Assembly (NCBI GenBank): GCA_037893245.1
Contig: JBAIAA010000807.1
Coordinates: 124,001 to 188,000 of the forward strand
Reading direction: 5' to 3'
Length of the DNA: 64,000 nucleotides
Origin: Crossaster papposus
Lineage: Eukaryota > Echinodermata > Asteroidea > Velatida > Solasteridae
Under the pieces are notes generated by a model. It saw only the letters and a list, made by a program, of their open reading frames with translations, did not search any database and had not been told where the DNA came from. Positions 1 through 10,650 of the stretch are shown one piece after another. The first letter of the stretch is position 1. The number at the start of each line of letters is the position of its first letter. The position numbers were made by a program, and so were the translations under genes.

Positions 1-250
1 TTGGGCCTAACCGGTTTTCTAAGGAGCATAAATACACGGCGGGCCTTTTCAAGTGCAGGAAAGAAAATCTAGTTTTATGATTGGCCATTTTGTATTAAGT
101 ATTTCCCCGCAATTCACTAACTATCTGTTGTCTTTCCTCTGTGGTATAGCTAATTACGTTAGTTTTACGCGAGAGCTCGGAAGCCATATTGACAAATTTC
201 CGCAAAACGCCCTCTTCGGTTGATTTTCGTCATTTCATGACAGAGGCTAA
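1..250. other. No gene seen
   Basis: AT-rich unique-looking sequence upstream of the first R repeat. No conserved reading frame or RNA signature was recognised. Confidence 0.4.
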
Positions 251-421
251 TGTGCAATGAACGTCCCGCACGTTTGCAATTTAATAAATTCGACAACGGG
301 ACAGGTTTTTTTAGTTGGAGAATAACAACGCCAGCGGTGTTTACAATAATGGTGAATATACTTCCGCGTTCAGCATTACATGTATATCCAGGGAACTGGC
401 CTATTATATTGTGCAAAATAT
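251..421. repeat. R repeat, copy 1
   Basis: About 170 bp that recur almost unchanged at 2065-2233 in the same orientation. Both copies stop matching at the same point, just after a shared TTGTGCAAAATA. Reading frames stay open across it on both strands, but I recognise no protein. It is probably a piece of an unknown mobile element or the outer part of a local duplication. Confidence 0.7.
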
Positions 422-861
422 TGCCCATAGTCTATAGGCCATATTCCTGAAAATGTTACTTGAAGAGGAATTGTTTGTAGAAGTTGGTATCCTAGCAATA
501 TGAATAAATTTGGGGGCGCTGAATCCGAAAATGGTGGATACAAAGTCGAATTCCTAGTTTAAAGGGGTATTTCTGCAGAAATATTTTATTAAATGGATAA
601 AATCCCCGTAAGTTTACGGGAATTCGTTGGCACTTAATGGCTGCTATAGTGCTAGGTAATAATAGTCGTCTATTCGCGACCAACCTACCGCGGTAGATCG
701 CGCTGTTTACCAATAGCAAAATTGCCACAACAAATGGCAGATAACGACAACTTCACTGTGCAAACTGGCATACACTTTTTCCAGTTATATAATAGTTTGT
801 GATTCTGTCACTTTTGTCACTTTATGATAAAAACGGCAGCCTTATATCATTTACACAATTA
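422..861. other. No gene seen
   Basis: AT-rich intergenic sequence without a recognisable coding, RNA or repeat signature. Confidence 0.35.
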
Positions 862-907
862 CTATTTCGGGTGTAAATTAACTGTAATATCGTGCTGAAC
901 AATTGTT

Positions 908-1213
908 TTGTCAAAGGATAAACGTGCGATGACCCTATCCAAATAGCTTTCTCGTGACATATATACTGACTGTATCATCAAAGGCACAATCCCATCACAT
1001 ATCTGCCGTACTAGTACATGCTCATTAATACGCTCGAAGCACTTCTCCAAAATGAATCGACTCGAGTCACAAACTGACTCGTTACAACTCTGACTGTACC
1101 AATTGATGATACCTGAAAATGCATTATTGTACTCCATTATATATACACACAATAGGATGCTAAAATACAAACACGGCGGACGCAGCAAAATATCGACGCT
1201 GCTAGCTGTGCGA
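908..1213. repeat. S repeat, copy 1
   Basis: About 300 bp with a diverged direct copy at 1579-1908; both contain the strings GTGCGATGACCCTATCC and CGACGCTGCTAGCTGTG. A minus-strand frame of about 90 codons (roughly 1131 down to 862, MEYNNAFSG to NLHPK) is open in this copy but full of stops in the other. It may be a remnant exon of an unrecognised gene or element. Confidence 0.6.
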
Positions 1214-1254
1214 GAATCTTAAAACATTCATTAACCCATTTTATCTTCCATTGG

Positions 1255-1432
1255 ACCCCATGGGATCCTTCATGGGATCCTTCATGGGATCCTTCATGGG
1301 ATCCTCCATGGGATCCTCCATGGGATCCCATGCAGGATCCCATGGGATACCCATGCAGGCCCATGGGATACCCATGTCCAATTCACCATGGAAATCCAAT
1401 GGGAAAATTTCCCATGGGATTTCCATGGGATA
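1255..1432. repeat. 12-bp CATGGGATCC minisatellite
   Basis: Tandem TTCATGGGATCC-type units (about six good copies from 1255 to 1330), then a degenerate stretch still built on CCCATGGGAT. The unit is itself near-palindromic (NcoI-like CCATGG and BamHI-like GGATCC cores). It sits between the two S repeats. Because the unit is a multiple of three, several frames are open on both strands; these are not genes. Confidence 0.85.
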
Positions 1433-1578
1433 TTTCTGTAAGGGATGTCATGAGAAATACATTTTAGCTATAGGGCTATCGCAAATTGTCCTTTAAAGAA
1501 ATATAGGAAGGAGAACAAGCAATTTTTGAGAATTTTCAAAATGGCTGCCATTGCTTGTTTATAATATTATACCTATTT

Positions 1579-1908
1579 CTTTCAAAGGACAAATGTGCGA
1601 TGACCCTATCCAAATAGCTTTCTCGTGACATATATACTATGACTGTGTGCCAAAAATCCATGCCTGTATCATTAAAGGCACAATCTCATCACCTATCTGC
1701 CGTACTAGTACATGCTCATTAATGCGCTCGAGTCACAAATGACTCGACTCGAGTCACAAAAATATGTGACTCGTTACAACTCTGACTACACCAATCGATA
1801 CCTGAACATGCACAATATATTATACTCCATTATATATATACATGTAGTTACGATGCTAATATACAAACACGGCGGACGCAGCAACATATCGACGCTGCTA
1901 GCTGTGCA
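1579..1908. repeat. S repeat, copy 2
   Basis: Diverged direct copy of the 908-1213 repeat, with extra GACTCGACTCGAGTCAC stuttering near 1735-1755. No open reading frame survives. Confidence 0.6.
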
Positions 1909-2064
1909 TACTGAGATTCATATTCCACATTAAAGTGGATGTGTACAACCGCGGACGTGTGGTTTTTCATGCACCACCATCAAACATCGTATTTAACTTG
2001 CCTACCTTGCTTCCTGTAAAAGGTACTAGTCTCTGTATAGAATCCTATAGCTGTTTACTTTCCA

Positions 2065-2233
2065 TGTGCAATGAACGTCCCGCACGTTTGCAATTTAATA
2101 AATTCGACAACGGGACAGGTTTTTTTAGTTGGAGAATAACAACGCCAGCGGTGTTTACAATAATGGTGAATATACTTCCGCGTTCAGCATTACATGTATA
2201 TCCAGGGAACTGGCCTATTATATTGTGCAAAAT
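2065..2233. repeat. R repeat, copy 2
   Basis: Near-identical direct copy of 251-421. With the S repeats it gives the order R-S-minisatellite-S-R. Confidence 0.7.
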
Positions 2234-2456
2234 AACAAATGAAATACTCGATTTTTTTTACAGCAGACCCTCGGAGTGAGTGAGTAGCATCAAAATATCA
2301 ATTATAATTTATCCAAATATCAAAATATCGGATCAAAATAACTTTAATATGTACAGCATCAGTAGGCCTAACTGTATCTTGGTCACTTCTGCATGGAATT
2401 CGACAAAGAAGCGACTCGTACAGGTCTATGCAGGATTTGACACTTTTTGATATAGA

Positions 2457-2580
2457 CCAGGGCCGATATTCATAAAAGCCTGCTAAGCCTAGTTGGCTGC
2501 TAAAATGGCTCCTTGTTGACAGCTAAGCCTAGTTGGAAGCTAAGTGGTATTCATAACACTTTGCTAATCTTAGTTGGTTG
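2457..2580. mobile_element. Possible Harbinger-type element end
   Basis: Begins GGGCCGATATTCATAAAAG and continues with repeated GCTAAGCCTAGTTGG and TATTCATAA motifs. The design resembles PIF/Harbinger ends in invertebrates and the Harbinger end at 38668 (CCTTATTCACGAAGC). No matching opposite end was found downstream, so this is a fragment into which the 8-kb element inserted. The family call is an inference. Confidence 0.25.
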
Positions 2581-3400
2581 CTGATAGTCTGGTGGAAAGT
2601 GGGGGTTCCCATGCACCACATGGATACCTTTTTCTAACTTACTTTTTTGTAATCCTTATGGTGTCTAGTTAATGAAATTTGGTGTTCCCAAGATTAAATA
2701 TTGTCTCATGGGGTCCTTTGGCGGCCATCTTTGGCGGCCATCTTGGATTCCCGAAAGAAATTGATATTCGGCATAACTTTTGAACCAGACATCACACAGA
2801 GACAAATGAACCCATTTTCAGATCAATGTTACATCACGAATAATTATAGATGGTTATTTGTATGAATCAGACAAGTTGGATACATGAAAACTGGCAAAAT
2901 ATGAAAAAATCAGTAGAATTTATACTCAAATTCTTGTAAAATATTATTTTGTGTGATATTTTTAATGAATAAACATCTTAAATCCGTTTCAATTTTTTAA
3001 ATCCTGCATTTAGTTTAAAGCTTAGGAAGTACTCTTTAATTTGATACCAAGATGAATCTCCTAAGATATATAATAAACCAGTGGCGGCCATCTTGGATTT
3101 CCGAACAAAATCAATTATCAGCATAACTTTTGTACTTGACATCGTAGAGAGACAAATAAGCACATTTTCTAGACTGATTTTGCACAATAAATCAATTGTG
3201 AATGTTATTTCCGTTATTCAAACAAATGGGATAAGTGAAAACTTTAATATTAAGGAAAAATGTATAAGTTTAAAATCACAATCTTTCAAAACATCAATCT
3301 CAGGTGGGTTGTTAACCAAAATAATAAACAAGTCATTCATTGCAGTCACTATTACATTGATGTCAAAGCATTGAAAGTACTCTTAATTCGATACCTAAAT
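2581..3400 (+). repeat. Left long TIR
   Basis: Matches the reverse complement of about 9825-10641 over its length; the innermost recognisable match is TGTCAAAGCATTGAAAGTACT-like sequence near 3360-3380. It contains three imperfect units of about 350 bp starting near 2720, 3084 and 3431, each headed by GGCGGCCATCTTGG or GCCGCCATCTTGG, then an ACTTTT-type stretch and an AGAGACAAAT-type stretch. Confidence 0.8.
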
Positions 3401-3573
3401 ATATTTTCTTGAATTTTAAAAGAAAACTTTGGCCGCCATCTTGGCGGCCATCCAGGAATTCCTAAGAAAATTAATGTTTGGAACAATTTTTGGACTACGC
3501 ATCTTACACAGACTTTCGGCAAATGTTTCTTTTTACTATTTTAAAAAAAATTGTCAAATATATGTCTACTCAC

Positions 3574-4175
3574 GACGCCATCTGCTGAGACCATCCGATA
3601 CGCCTTGCCATCCACCACTGTCATTGCTGTCCCACTTTTTTCGAGGCGAAGCGCTGCACCTTTACTACTCCATACCTGTAGTATTAGCTGACAGAGCTGA
3701 GATTTGTTGCTATCGTTTGCCAGAAATAATTTGAAGTCGCTTGGCTTACGCGTTGCCGGTCCGTCCAGGATGTAACGTTGAGAGTAGCCACGGCGCAATC
3801 GTTCCTGGGCTTTAATGGAGTCGGCGTGGTATGAATCAGTTGAAAAGACAAAGTTCTTCTTTGCAACCATCTGATCTAGCAACTTGAGGAAAATTTCACC
3901 AAACGTGGGAGGGAGGTTCGTCAGGGTGTGAAAAAGTGCATTACAAAAAAGTGTATCTTTGGGATAAGGCACATTCTCAGGAGCATCTTCCGTCAGGAAA
4001 TGAAGCACTGCGGCCTTGTTTGTCTTATTGAAGAATCCATCAGCCGTGCCAAGACTATGAGGGACAGGGGTGAGTGAGTACCGCATCAACTCATCAAGGT
4101 TCAGGGCTCTGCCAGGTGCTGGGACTTGATGAGCAGCATGAAAGCAAGATCACTCTGCTCACGGTATTGGATGAC
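3574..4175 (-). pseudogene. Exon 6: last exon present
   Basis: Begins VIQYREQSDLAFMLLIKSQ, shifts frame near 4105, then continues ALNLDELMRYSLTPVPHS to VSADGV. A consensus donor (GTGAGT) follows, so the gene should continue, but only about 170 bp remain before the left TIR. Confidence 0.6.
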
Positions 4176-4281
4176 CTGCAACGATGAACATGTGTACTAT
4201 GTCAAACCTTAATTCGAATTTGTTTGGTATACATTTCAACAATATTTATCTTATAATTTATTATAGTATAATTGTGCATAC

Positions 4282-4745
4282 CTTTCCCTGTGATGCAGTG
4301 AGCTTTATTGTTTTGTTTGAGGCCTCCATCGTCTTGAGTTTCAGCTTCTTGACTGGATCAAAAAACTGCGTAGAGCCTTTCACAAATCGATCTTTGATGA
4401 ATGCTTCATTTGCCTTCTTGCCAGCTTCTTCAGCACGAAGCACATCAAACTCTACCTCTGGGGAAGCAGGAGCACCAGACGCCAAGCTGTAGAGGTGGTC
4501 TTTGTCAACTATGGAGAAAGGATTGGTGAAGTTGCGAATAGCAGATATGGTTTGTTGAACTGCTTCTTCGGACTTTCTTATCTCTGCTTTCTCCAGTTCA
4601 CGGTGTTTCCCAGCTTTTGGGCAGTCAGGGTCGTCGATCAAGCCACATATATCAAGCATCTTCTCATAGTACTGAGCACGGGTTGACGTTGTACGGCACC
4701 ATCGCTGGTAGGCACCATACATGGTATAAAGCCATGTGAATCCAC
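4282..4745 (-). pseudogene. Exon 5
   Basis: Reads GGFTWLYTMYGAYQRWC through a charged helical stretch (ELEKAEIRKSEEAV) to FFDPVKKLKLKTMEASNK. Intact within the exon; donor GTATGC. Confidence 0.6.
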
Positions 4746-4942
4746 CTGGAGAGATAGTTGATGGAGAGACACAAGAATAATATTAGTACGGCTGTTTGTC
4801 ATTTCAAACAAAGAAGTTGCAATGTTACTGTCCAAAAGAGGAAGGTATTCTGTCAAAATATCCTAAACTGGTCAGTCTCCCAAGGGCGCCCACTGACTTC
4901 AGTATGACACAAAATATGTGTGCTGTAAAAGCAATTCAATAC

Positions 4943-5115
4943 CTGTTGATTTAGCAAACTTCATGAAAGTCTCCTCCATGGTCTTGTCCACCGCACTGAG
5001 AGCACCGGGGATGACAGAACGTGCAACTGCAATGCCACCCTTCTTCAGCAACCCTTTGGCGCCAGGATGAGACTTATCAATATTCGTCAGAAACACATCC
5101 AACCATGTCAAGTAC
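4943..5115 (-). pseudogene. Exon 4
   Basis: Small exon reading YLTWLDVFLTNIDKSHPGAK and ending FAKSTG. Acceptor CCACAG, donor GTATTG; phases fit its neighbours. Confidence 0.6.
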
Positions 5116-5225
5116 CTGTGGAAAGACAAAATGTGTTGCATCAAGACTACAAAATCAGGCAAGGAAATCAATTCTACCAGTTAATTCATCCTATCATAGT
5201 TCATAAGTACTTTAATGTGAATTAC

Positions 5226-6605
5226 CTTGAGTAGTTTGGCCCGTCATATGCAAAGAAAAGATATGCCATATCACCGTAGCATTTGTGAAAAAGGTCCAAG
5301 TTGTTCGTCTTAACAGAGTAATGTAGCATAAGGAGCAGTCTGGTGTGGTCAATGACACTGAGCCAGAACTTAGCTGTTTTGCCGAGGTGACCATTGCGCA
5401 CTTTGTCCTCATAGGTGTCATGCTTCTCAAGGATGGTAAGGGTGGAAGGATCTTGCAATGCAAGGTCTAGAGTCTCACGACTACAGCTTTGGATGAGGTT
5501 GAACAAGGCCTTTGGGTTGGTGACATCAACGTTCTCCTCCTCAATGAATCTCTCAATCAGCAACCGCTGCATGGCTTCACTTACTGTTTTCAGACAGAAC
5601 AGGGCTTTAGCGAACGCCTTCCCTTTTAGCACACTACCCAGGCAGCCACTTGTAACCAGTCCAGCCTCAATGAGGATTTCAGAGTAGCCTGAGCCTCTGC
5701 ATTTGTGACCAGTCAACATGTTTATGTAGTTCATCCCGGTGTGGAATGGCCCTGGGGTGATAACATGCTTCTTGTACTCGTCTGGGAATTTCCAAATAAG
5801 GGGTAGGGCCTTCATGCACCCACCGAGATCGAAGGTGTTCAGGACATACTCCTCACCCACCTCCATGGTGGCCTCCTCTGACTGCTTTAGCAAATCCTTA
5901 ATGACTGCATACTCGGTGAAGGGCTGATTGATGGGGGTGAAATAGTCAATAGTTGACCTTCGGGAGGGTTTGGTACCCGTTGAAGAGGTGAAGCCACCAA
6001 ATCCTGGGACAAGTTGCTTCTGTGCGCTGCTGCCCACAACGCGAGCAAGTAACCATACACGATACTCATGGATGCATTTCGAGTACACTTTACTGTTTAT
6101 GGCTGGTGGGGTGAACACAGATCCCTTGGGAAACTTGGGCCCGACTCGGCCAAATATATGGACAGGAGCCAGTGTCTCTGGTGTATTCACATTAACTGAC
6201 CGTGTATTACTGCGCTTGTAGAGAGGAAGTGTCCGATTTTGGTTGGAGCTATCAAACTATCAAGCTATCTGGTTTCACCTCCTGGATCATGATCCCACCA
6301 GTGCTGTTTACCACGTTTGAGCCATGGATGTTCGTTGTTATTTTGTTGAGATTATCCCACTCTGTATGAAATACATCATTGCCCTCTCCTGTAATTATCT
6401 GGGGAGTTAGGGAAGAAGATACCTCATCAATAGCCTTTACCAGCGCTGTTTCAAGCTCCAAGCTGAAATTATATGTCTCGCAGTGTCCCAGTCTACTGAG
6501 GATAGTGGTGAGATTCGTACTGCGATAAAGGTGCCTTATGCTGGTACAGAGAAGAATGTGTTTTGGCATTTTCCACTCTCCCTTCGTCACAGCACAGCAG
6601 ATGTC
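5226..6605 (-). pseudogene. Exon 3: conserved core, 16-bp frameshifting insertion
   Basis: The longest exon. It runs from DICCAVTKGEWKMPKHILL to AYDGPNYS. The frame breaks near 6245-6262, where a TTGATAG-containing 16-bp duplication separates EVKPDS from the continuation SNQNRTLPLYKR in another frame. Confidence 0.65.
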
Positions 6606-6733
6606 CTGAGGAGCAAAGAAATGGATGATCATGATTACAGAAGAGCAACTAAAATGATACAACAATTGTTACTACAGCATAAGTGTTTAACTGACACTAA
6701 ACGTTACTTTAAAAAGCTAAGCACATAACATAC

Positions 6734-7337
6734 CTGGCCTATAGAGAGCAGGACACGTCTAGTTTTCTCCTCACACTTCTCCGCATCGGCATCACCCGAT
6801 ATGACAAAATTTAGGAACTTCAAGAGGTCAGGTGGGAGGAGTTCATCTGACGATGACTTGATCATAAGATCGTCAGCTGTTGGAGGCTAGGGAAGTGCTG
6901 TTGACTCTTTGAATGCCCGCTGGATTATACCTCGGAGAAAAAGGGCTGCGTCTTCATATTTATATTGGGATCCCAGCTTATAGGCGTATGTCACTGCATC
7001 TGCTACAGAGAGGCTGGCACTGTAGACCAGGTTAAATTGTCTAAACCCTTGGTCACCTGGATTGAATTTGACAAAGGCGATGCACTTTTGAATATCATGG
7101 TTCTCAAGTCGGGATTTCAGCTTCTCACTTCTGTACGCTGGATTAGGAAAGTCGTTTCGCTCCAACTCTTGTATGTAGAGGCGACGAAGCGATGCAAGCT
7201 GCACAACTTCTTTCTGCCCAATCACATGGTCTTGAATAAAATTAAGAACAGCAGTAAATGCTTTCAGATGTGCAGCAGCCTTACGTTTTTGGTCTGTGTC
7301 GATATCACGGTTGCTATCTCTCTCTTTATCGCGCACA
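6734..7337 (-). pseudogene. Exon 2: helical region with in-frame stop
   Basis: Acceptor TTTGCAG at 7338 and donor GTATGT at 6733. The frame is open except for one TAG at 6887-6889; coding resemblance continues straight through it (SSSDELLPPDLLKFLNF follows), so this is a nonsense mutation and not the natural end. Confidence 0.65.
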
Positions 7338-8787
7338 CTGCAAATCTTATTGGTCAAAGTTTATCCAACATTGTTAACCAACGTTGGGTCAAATATCAAC
7401 TGTTCACAAAATTGGGCAAAACTCTAACCAACATTTGTTGGGCAATAGGTCTATGCAACTACTGGGTAAAAAAATGACAAAACGTGTTGGTGAAAAACAT
7501 TGTCCAACTATTGGGTAAAAACTAATGACCAACTGTTGGGCTAGTTATTGACAAAAATGTTGGTTAAAAATTACCCAAGAATTGAGGCAGTTGATATTTT
7601 ACCCAACATGTGGCAATAGTGTTGGTTAAAGACTTTTATCGAACGAGTTGGGACGACTGAAATAATAACAGTTTTCATAATTGTATTCATTCTTTTTTAC
7701 CTCAATTTTATTCAGCAAATTCATTAAATTAACGCAGTACATACACGTACACACGTAGTATGCAGTTATGGAATACATTGATGTTAAAGATCTCCTCCGG
7801 GAATGGGGCCTGGGAAGCCTCAATGAAACGTTCTCACTGTAATGTAAGAACTAAGACAGTTGTTTATGTTAACATAGAACTATCCAGGTGCACGGATTGA
7901 CTTTAGCGTTTTCACGAAGAGGCAAATTTGGGGCGCAGTGGCAACCACAATGTAAACATGGTCAAAATTGCAAAAACGGTAATTTTGTACACAATTTGTC
8001 TCATAACCCTCCGGTTTTCGGCCATCGGGAGGATGGTGGGTTACGATTATCGTAACTAGTTCATCCAAACTCAATATGATTTTGCACACACCCTAGGGAG
8101 TTATGAGTACTGTTTCTCTTTGATGAATATGACAAGACAATAATGACACACCTGGCCTGGATAGTTCTATGTTAACAGAAACAACATTCTAAGTTCTTAC
8201 ATTACCTGAGAACGTTTCAGTGAGGCTTTCAAGGCCCTATTCCCAGAGGAGATCTCCAACATCAATGTCTACTACGTGTGTACATGTACGTGTATGTACT
8301 GCGTACGTACGGTTTGGATGTACAATGTACATACATGTACTAGCTATGTGCACGATTGGCCGGCGGTGCGGGAACTTTGCTTTTGTGTTAGTTAAAAACC
8401 TAGTAGACTTTGTCCAAGTCCGCCAAATAAGAAAAAAGCAAACAACGGCCTAGCATTTTGCAATTCAAATGCAAAAACAATTCAAGTAATGAAAATTACT
8501 TTAAAGATAATCTAAAGTACACTTTAATATAAGGTTTAGATGCATATCACTCGTGGCAAATTGCATGCACCTTTTGCAGGTAGATTTGGGCATGGGCAAG
8601 TCTATGTTCATGCCGCACTCCCGTTGACCAATTCTTGGGTAATAAATTCATTGACCAATAATTTAGTAAAAGACAAAGATATGTGTTGGGCAAATAATAA
8701 TGTTTACCAACATTCAGCATTTTTGAACAACGAGTGGTGAAAACGGTTTACCCAACATTATAATTGACCAATAAATTTGCAGTGCAG
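7338..8787. mobile_element. Nested TIR element forming intron 1
   Basis: Inverted ends read CACTGCAAATCTTATTGGTCAA at the left (7336-7357) and its near complement at the right (8764-8787). Both subterminal regions are full of short CCAAC / GTTGGGTAA words in both orientations. No coding capacity was seen. It fills almost the whole first intron of the minus-strand gene, and its left end contains the TTTGCAG used as splice acceptor. The exact ends and target duplication are unresolved. Confidence 0.55.
7745..8300. repeat. Foldback repeat inside the intron element
   Basis: Arms at about 7789-7890 and 8157-8265 are inverted copies (CTGGATAGTTCTATGTTAACA and complement). Both arms are edged by alternating purine-pyrimidine ACATACACGTACACACG-type microsatellites. 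The centre holds GCGTTTTCACGAAGAGGCAAAT, a motif also repeated near 12870-13370. Confidence 0.65.
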
Positions 8788-8800
8788 GTGATTAATATAC

Positions 8801-9459
8801 TTGAGATTAAATGATTTTAGACAAGAGTTGTGGAACATTGCTTCTCTCGCAAACAAGTCCTCTCCTTGTACCATACAATGTAGACTGTGTAGTCTTAGTT
8901 CTAGGGCTCGAGGTTCAATTTGTTTCCAAGTAGGATCTCTCAAATTTTCATCCTCATCCTTGAATACTGGAAACTTACTGCATCGAGTAGTCTTTCCAAA
9001 CACTTTCTGTTCAAGCTTTCCACAGAAGATACATTTTTGAGGGAACAGCTGTTTGGAAGAGGAAAATGACAGGCTACGAAGGCAACGTGAGGTTGAGGCT
9101 TCACTAGATTTTCCACTACACTTCAAACGATTCAGAGTTTTAGTAAAGTTTTGATAGCATCCTCGGTGATAGCCAATTGCTTTTAAGTCTGCACCAGCAA
9201 GACTCTCCGGAATGCGATTACATACATCCTCCAAGCGATAGGGTGAATTTTCAGGTTCGCAGAGTCGTCTGTCACGAATATTGTGTAGCTGTGACAGCTT
9301 GTCAGCAGCAGATCCCTGGATTTCACTGAATGGTGTGAATTCTAGATGCTGAATGCCACTCGCATGTAAAATACAGACAGACCCACTATGATGAGATTTC
9401 TGTAGTTTTACTGACCCCCCACCCTTATCCGTGTTACTGCGTTTTGCTGACTTTGGCAT
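8801..9459 (-). pseudogene. Exon 1: Cys/His-rich N-terminal region
   Basis: Starts at the ATG at 9459 (MPKSAKRSN). It carries two YHRGC/FHNSC-type His-Cys pairs and a CxxC (CIFC), probably a metal-binding module. The exon ends CTCAA before GTATAT, phase 2. Confidence 0.65.
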
Positions 9460-9824
9460 GTCTATCCACCACTACTTTTTACTATTATATGATCATTATA
9501 GATTCTTGTCACCTTTACAGCTCTAACGTAGACCTTCACCAAGAAAATACGAGTGTTGAAGTAGCTAATATTATAATTTTAAAACCGCGCACTTGCTACA
9601 ATTGAAGGAAGAGAGTGGGATACAGCCAGCAATGGCTGGCATGTATGTTGGGCATTATGGTTAAGATGGTCGCAATAAATTGTGGGCTTGGCAGGACCAA
9701 CAGCTTTTATGTTCTGTTTTTTTTTCAATCGGGTGTACAAGTTGTCGCATATCTGTGGCCATGTATTGTTTTGATTTGTTAATCACACGATTTTGGGGAT
9801 TTCAAAATTATTCAGAACATATAT

Positions 9825-10641
9825 TTTGGTATCAAATTTCAGAGTACTTTCAATGCTTTGACAAAATGCAAATTTCATTAAATTGTAACAAATTTAATTT
9901 GTTTCTTTTAATAACATTCCTGAGATTGAGGTTTTGCAATTTTGTTAGCGTAAATAATACATTTTCCCTTATTTTTAATATTTTTTTAAATATCCTAATT
10001 ATTTGAATAACGGAAATAACATTCACAATTGATTTATTGTGCAAAATCAGTCTAGAAAATGTGCTTATTTGTCTCTCTACGATGTCAAGTACAAAAGTTA
10101 TGCTGATAATTGATTCTGTTCGGAAATCCAAGATGGCCACCACTGGTTTATTTTATATCTTAGGAGATTCATCTTGGTATCAAATTAAAGAGTACTTCCT
10201 AAGCTTTAAACTAAATGCAAGATTTACAAAATTGAAACGGATTTAAGATGTTTATTCATTAAAAATAGCACACAAAATAATATTTTACAAGAATTTGGGT
10301 ATATATTTTACTGATTTGTTCATATTTTGCCAGTTTTCATGTATCCAACTTGTCTGATTCATACAGATAACCATCTATAATGATTCGTGATGTAAAATTG
10401 ATCTAAAAATGGGTTCATTTGTCTCTGTGTGATGTCTGGTTCAAAAGTTATGCCGAATATCAATTTTTGTCGGGAATCCAAGATGGCCGCCAAAGATGGC
10501 CGCCAAAGGACCCCATGGGACAATATTTAATCTTGGGAACACCAAATTTCGTTAACTAGACACCATAAGGATTACAAAAAAGTAAGTTATAAAAAGGTAT
10601 CCATGGGGTGCATGGGAACCCCCACTTCCCACCAGACTATG
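9825..10641 (-). repeat. Right long TIR
   Basis: Inverted partner of the left TIR, with CAAGATGGCC-containing heads near 10130 and 10480. It is slightly diverged from the left copy by scattered substitutions and small indels, so the element is not a very recent insertion. Confidence 0.8.
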
Positions 10642-10650
10642 AGTTGGTTG

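Larger units (their letters stand above)
3574..9459 (-). pseudogene. Six-exon uncharacterised transposon-associated protein, broken
   Basis: Exons read on the minus strand: 9459-8801, 7337-6734, 6605-5226, 5115-4943, 4745-4282 and 4175-3574. Every junction is GT-AG and phases agree. The N-terminus has Cys/His pairs (CIFCGKLE, then FHNSC); exon 2 is helical; exon 3 holds the strongest blocks (GPFHTGMNYINMLTGHKCRG, LVTSGCLGSVLKGKA); later exons hold MYGAYQRWC, FFDPVKKLKLKTM and YSLTPVPHSLGTADGFF. From memory these blocks mark a recurrent family in cnidarian, mollusc, echinoderm and amphioxus genomes with no assigned function; its presence inside a TIR element suggests a transposase or accessory protein. 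Lesions: TAG in exon 2 (6887-6889), a 16-bp insertion in exon 3 (about 6245-6262), and a frameshift in exon 6 (near 4105). The last donor (GTGAGT at 3573) has no downstream exon inside the element. Confidence 0.7.
2581..10641 (-). mobile_element. 8.06-kb long-TIR DNA transposon with unknown gene
   Basis: Inverted repeats of about 0.8 kb bound the element: the left end starts CTGATAGTCTGGTGG and the right end finishes CCACCAGACTATG. The 9-bp word AGTTGGTTG flanks it on both sides (2572-2580 and 10642-10650), consistent with a target-site duplication. Long TIRs and a 9-bp duplication are typical of Mutator-like elements, but the encoded protein does not show a MULE transposase that I recognise, so the superfamily is open. 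Each TIR is internally repetitive. The only gene is the spliced minus-strand pseudogene at 3574-9459. The copy is dead because its gene is broken and lacks its 3' exons. Confidence 0.75.

Noticed and set aside
1137-1496. Met-Gly-Ser repeat protein on both strands
   Set aside because: Direct translation of the 12-bp CATGGGATCC minisatellite.
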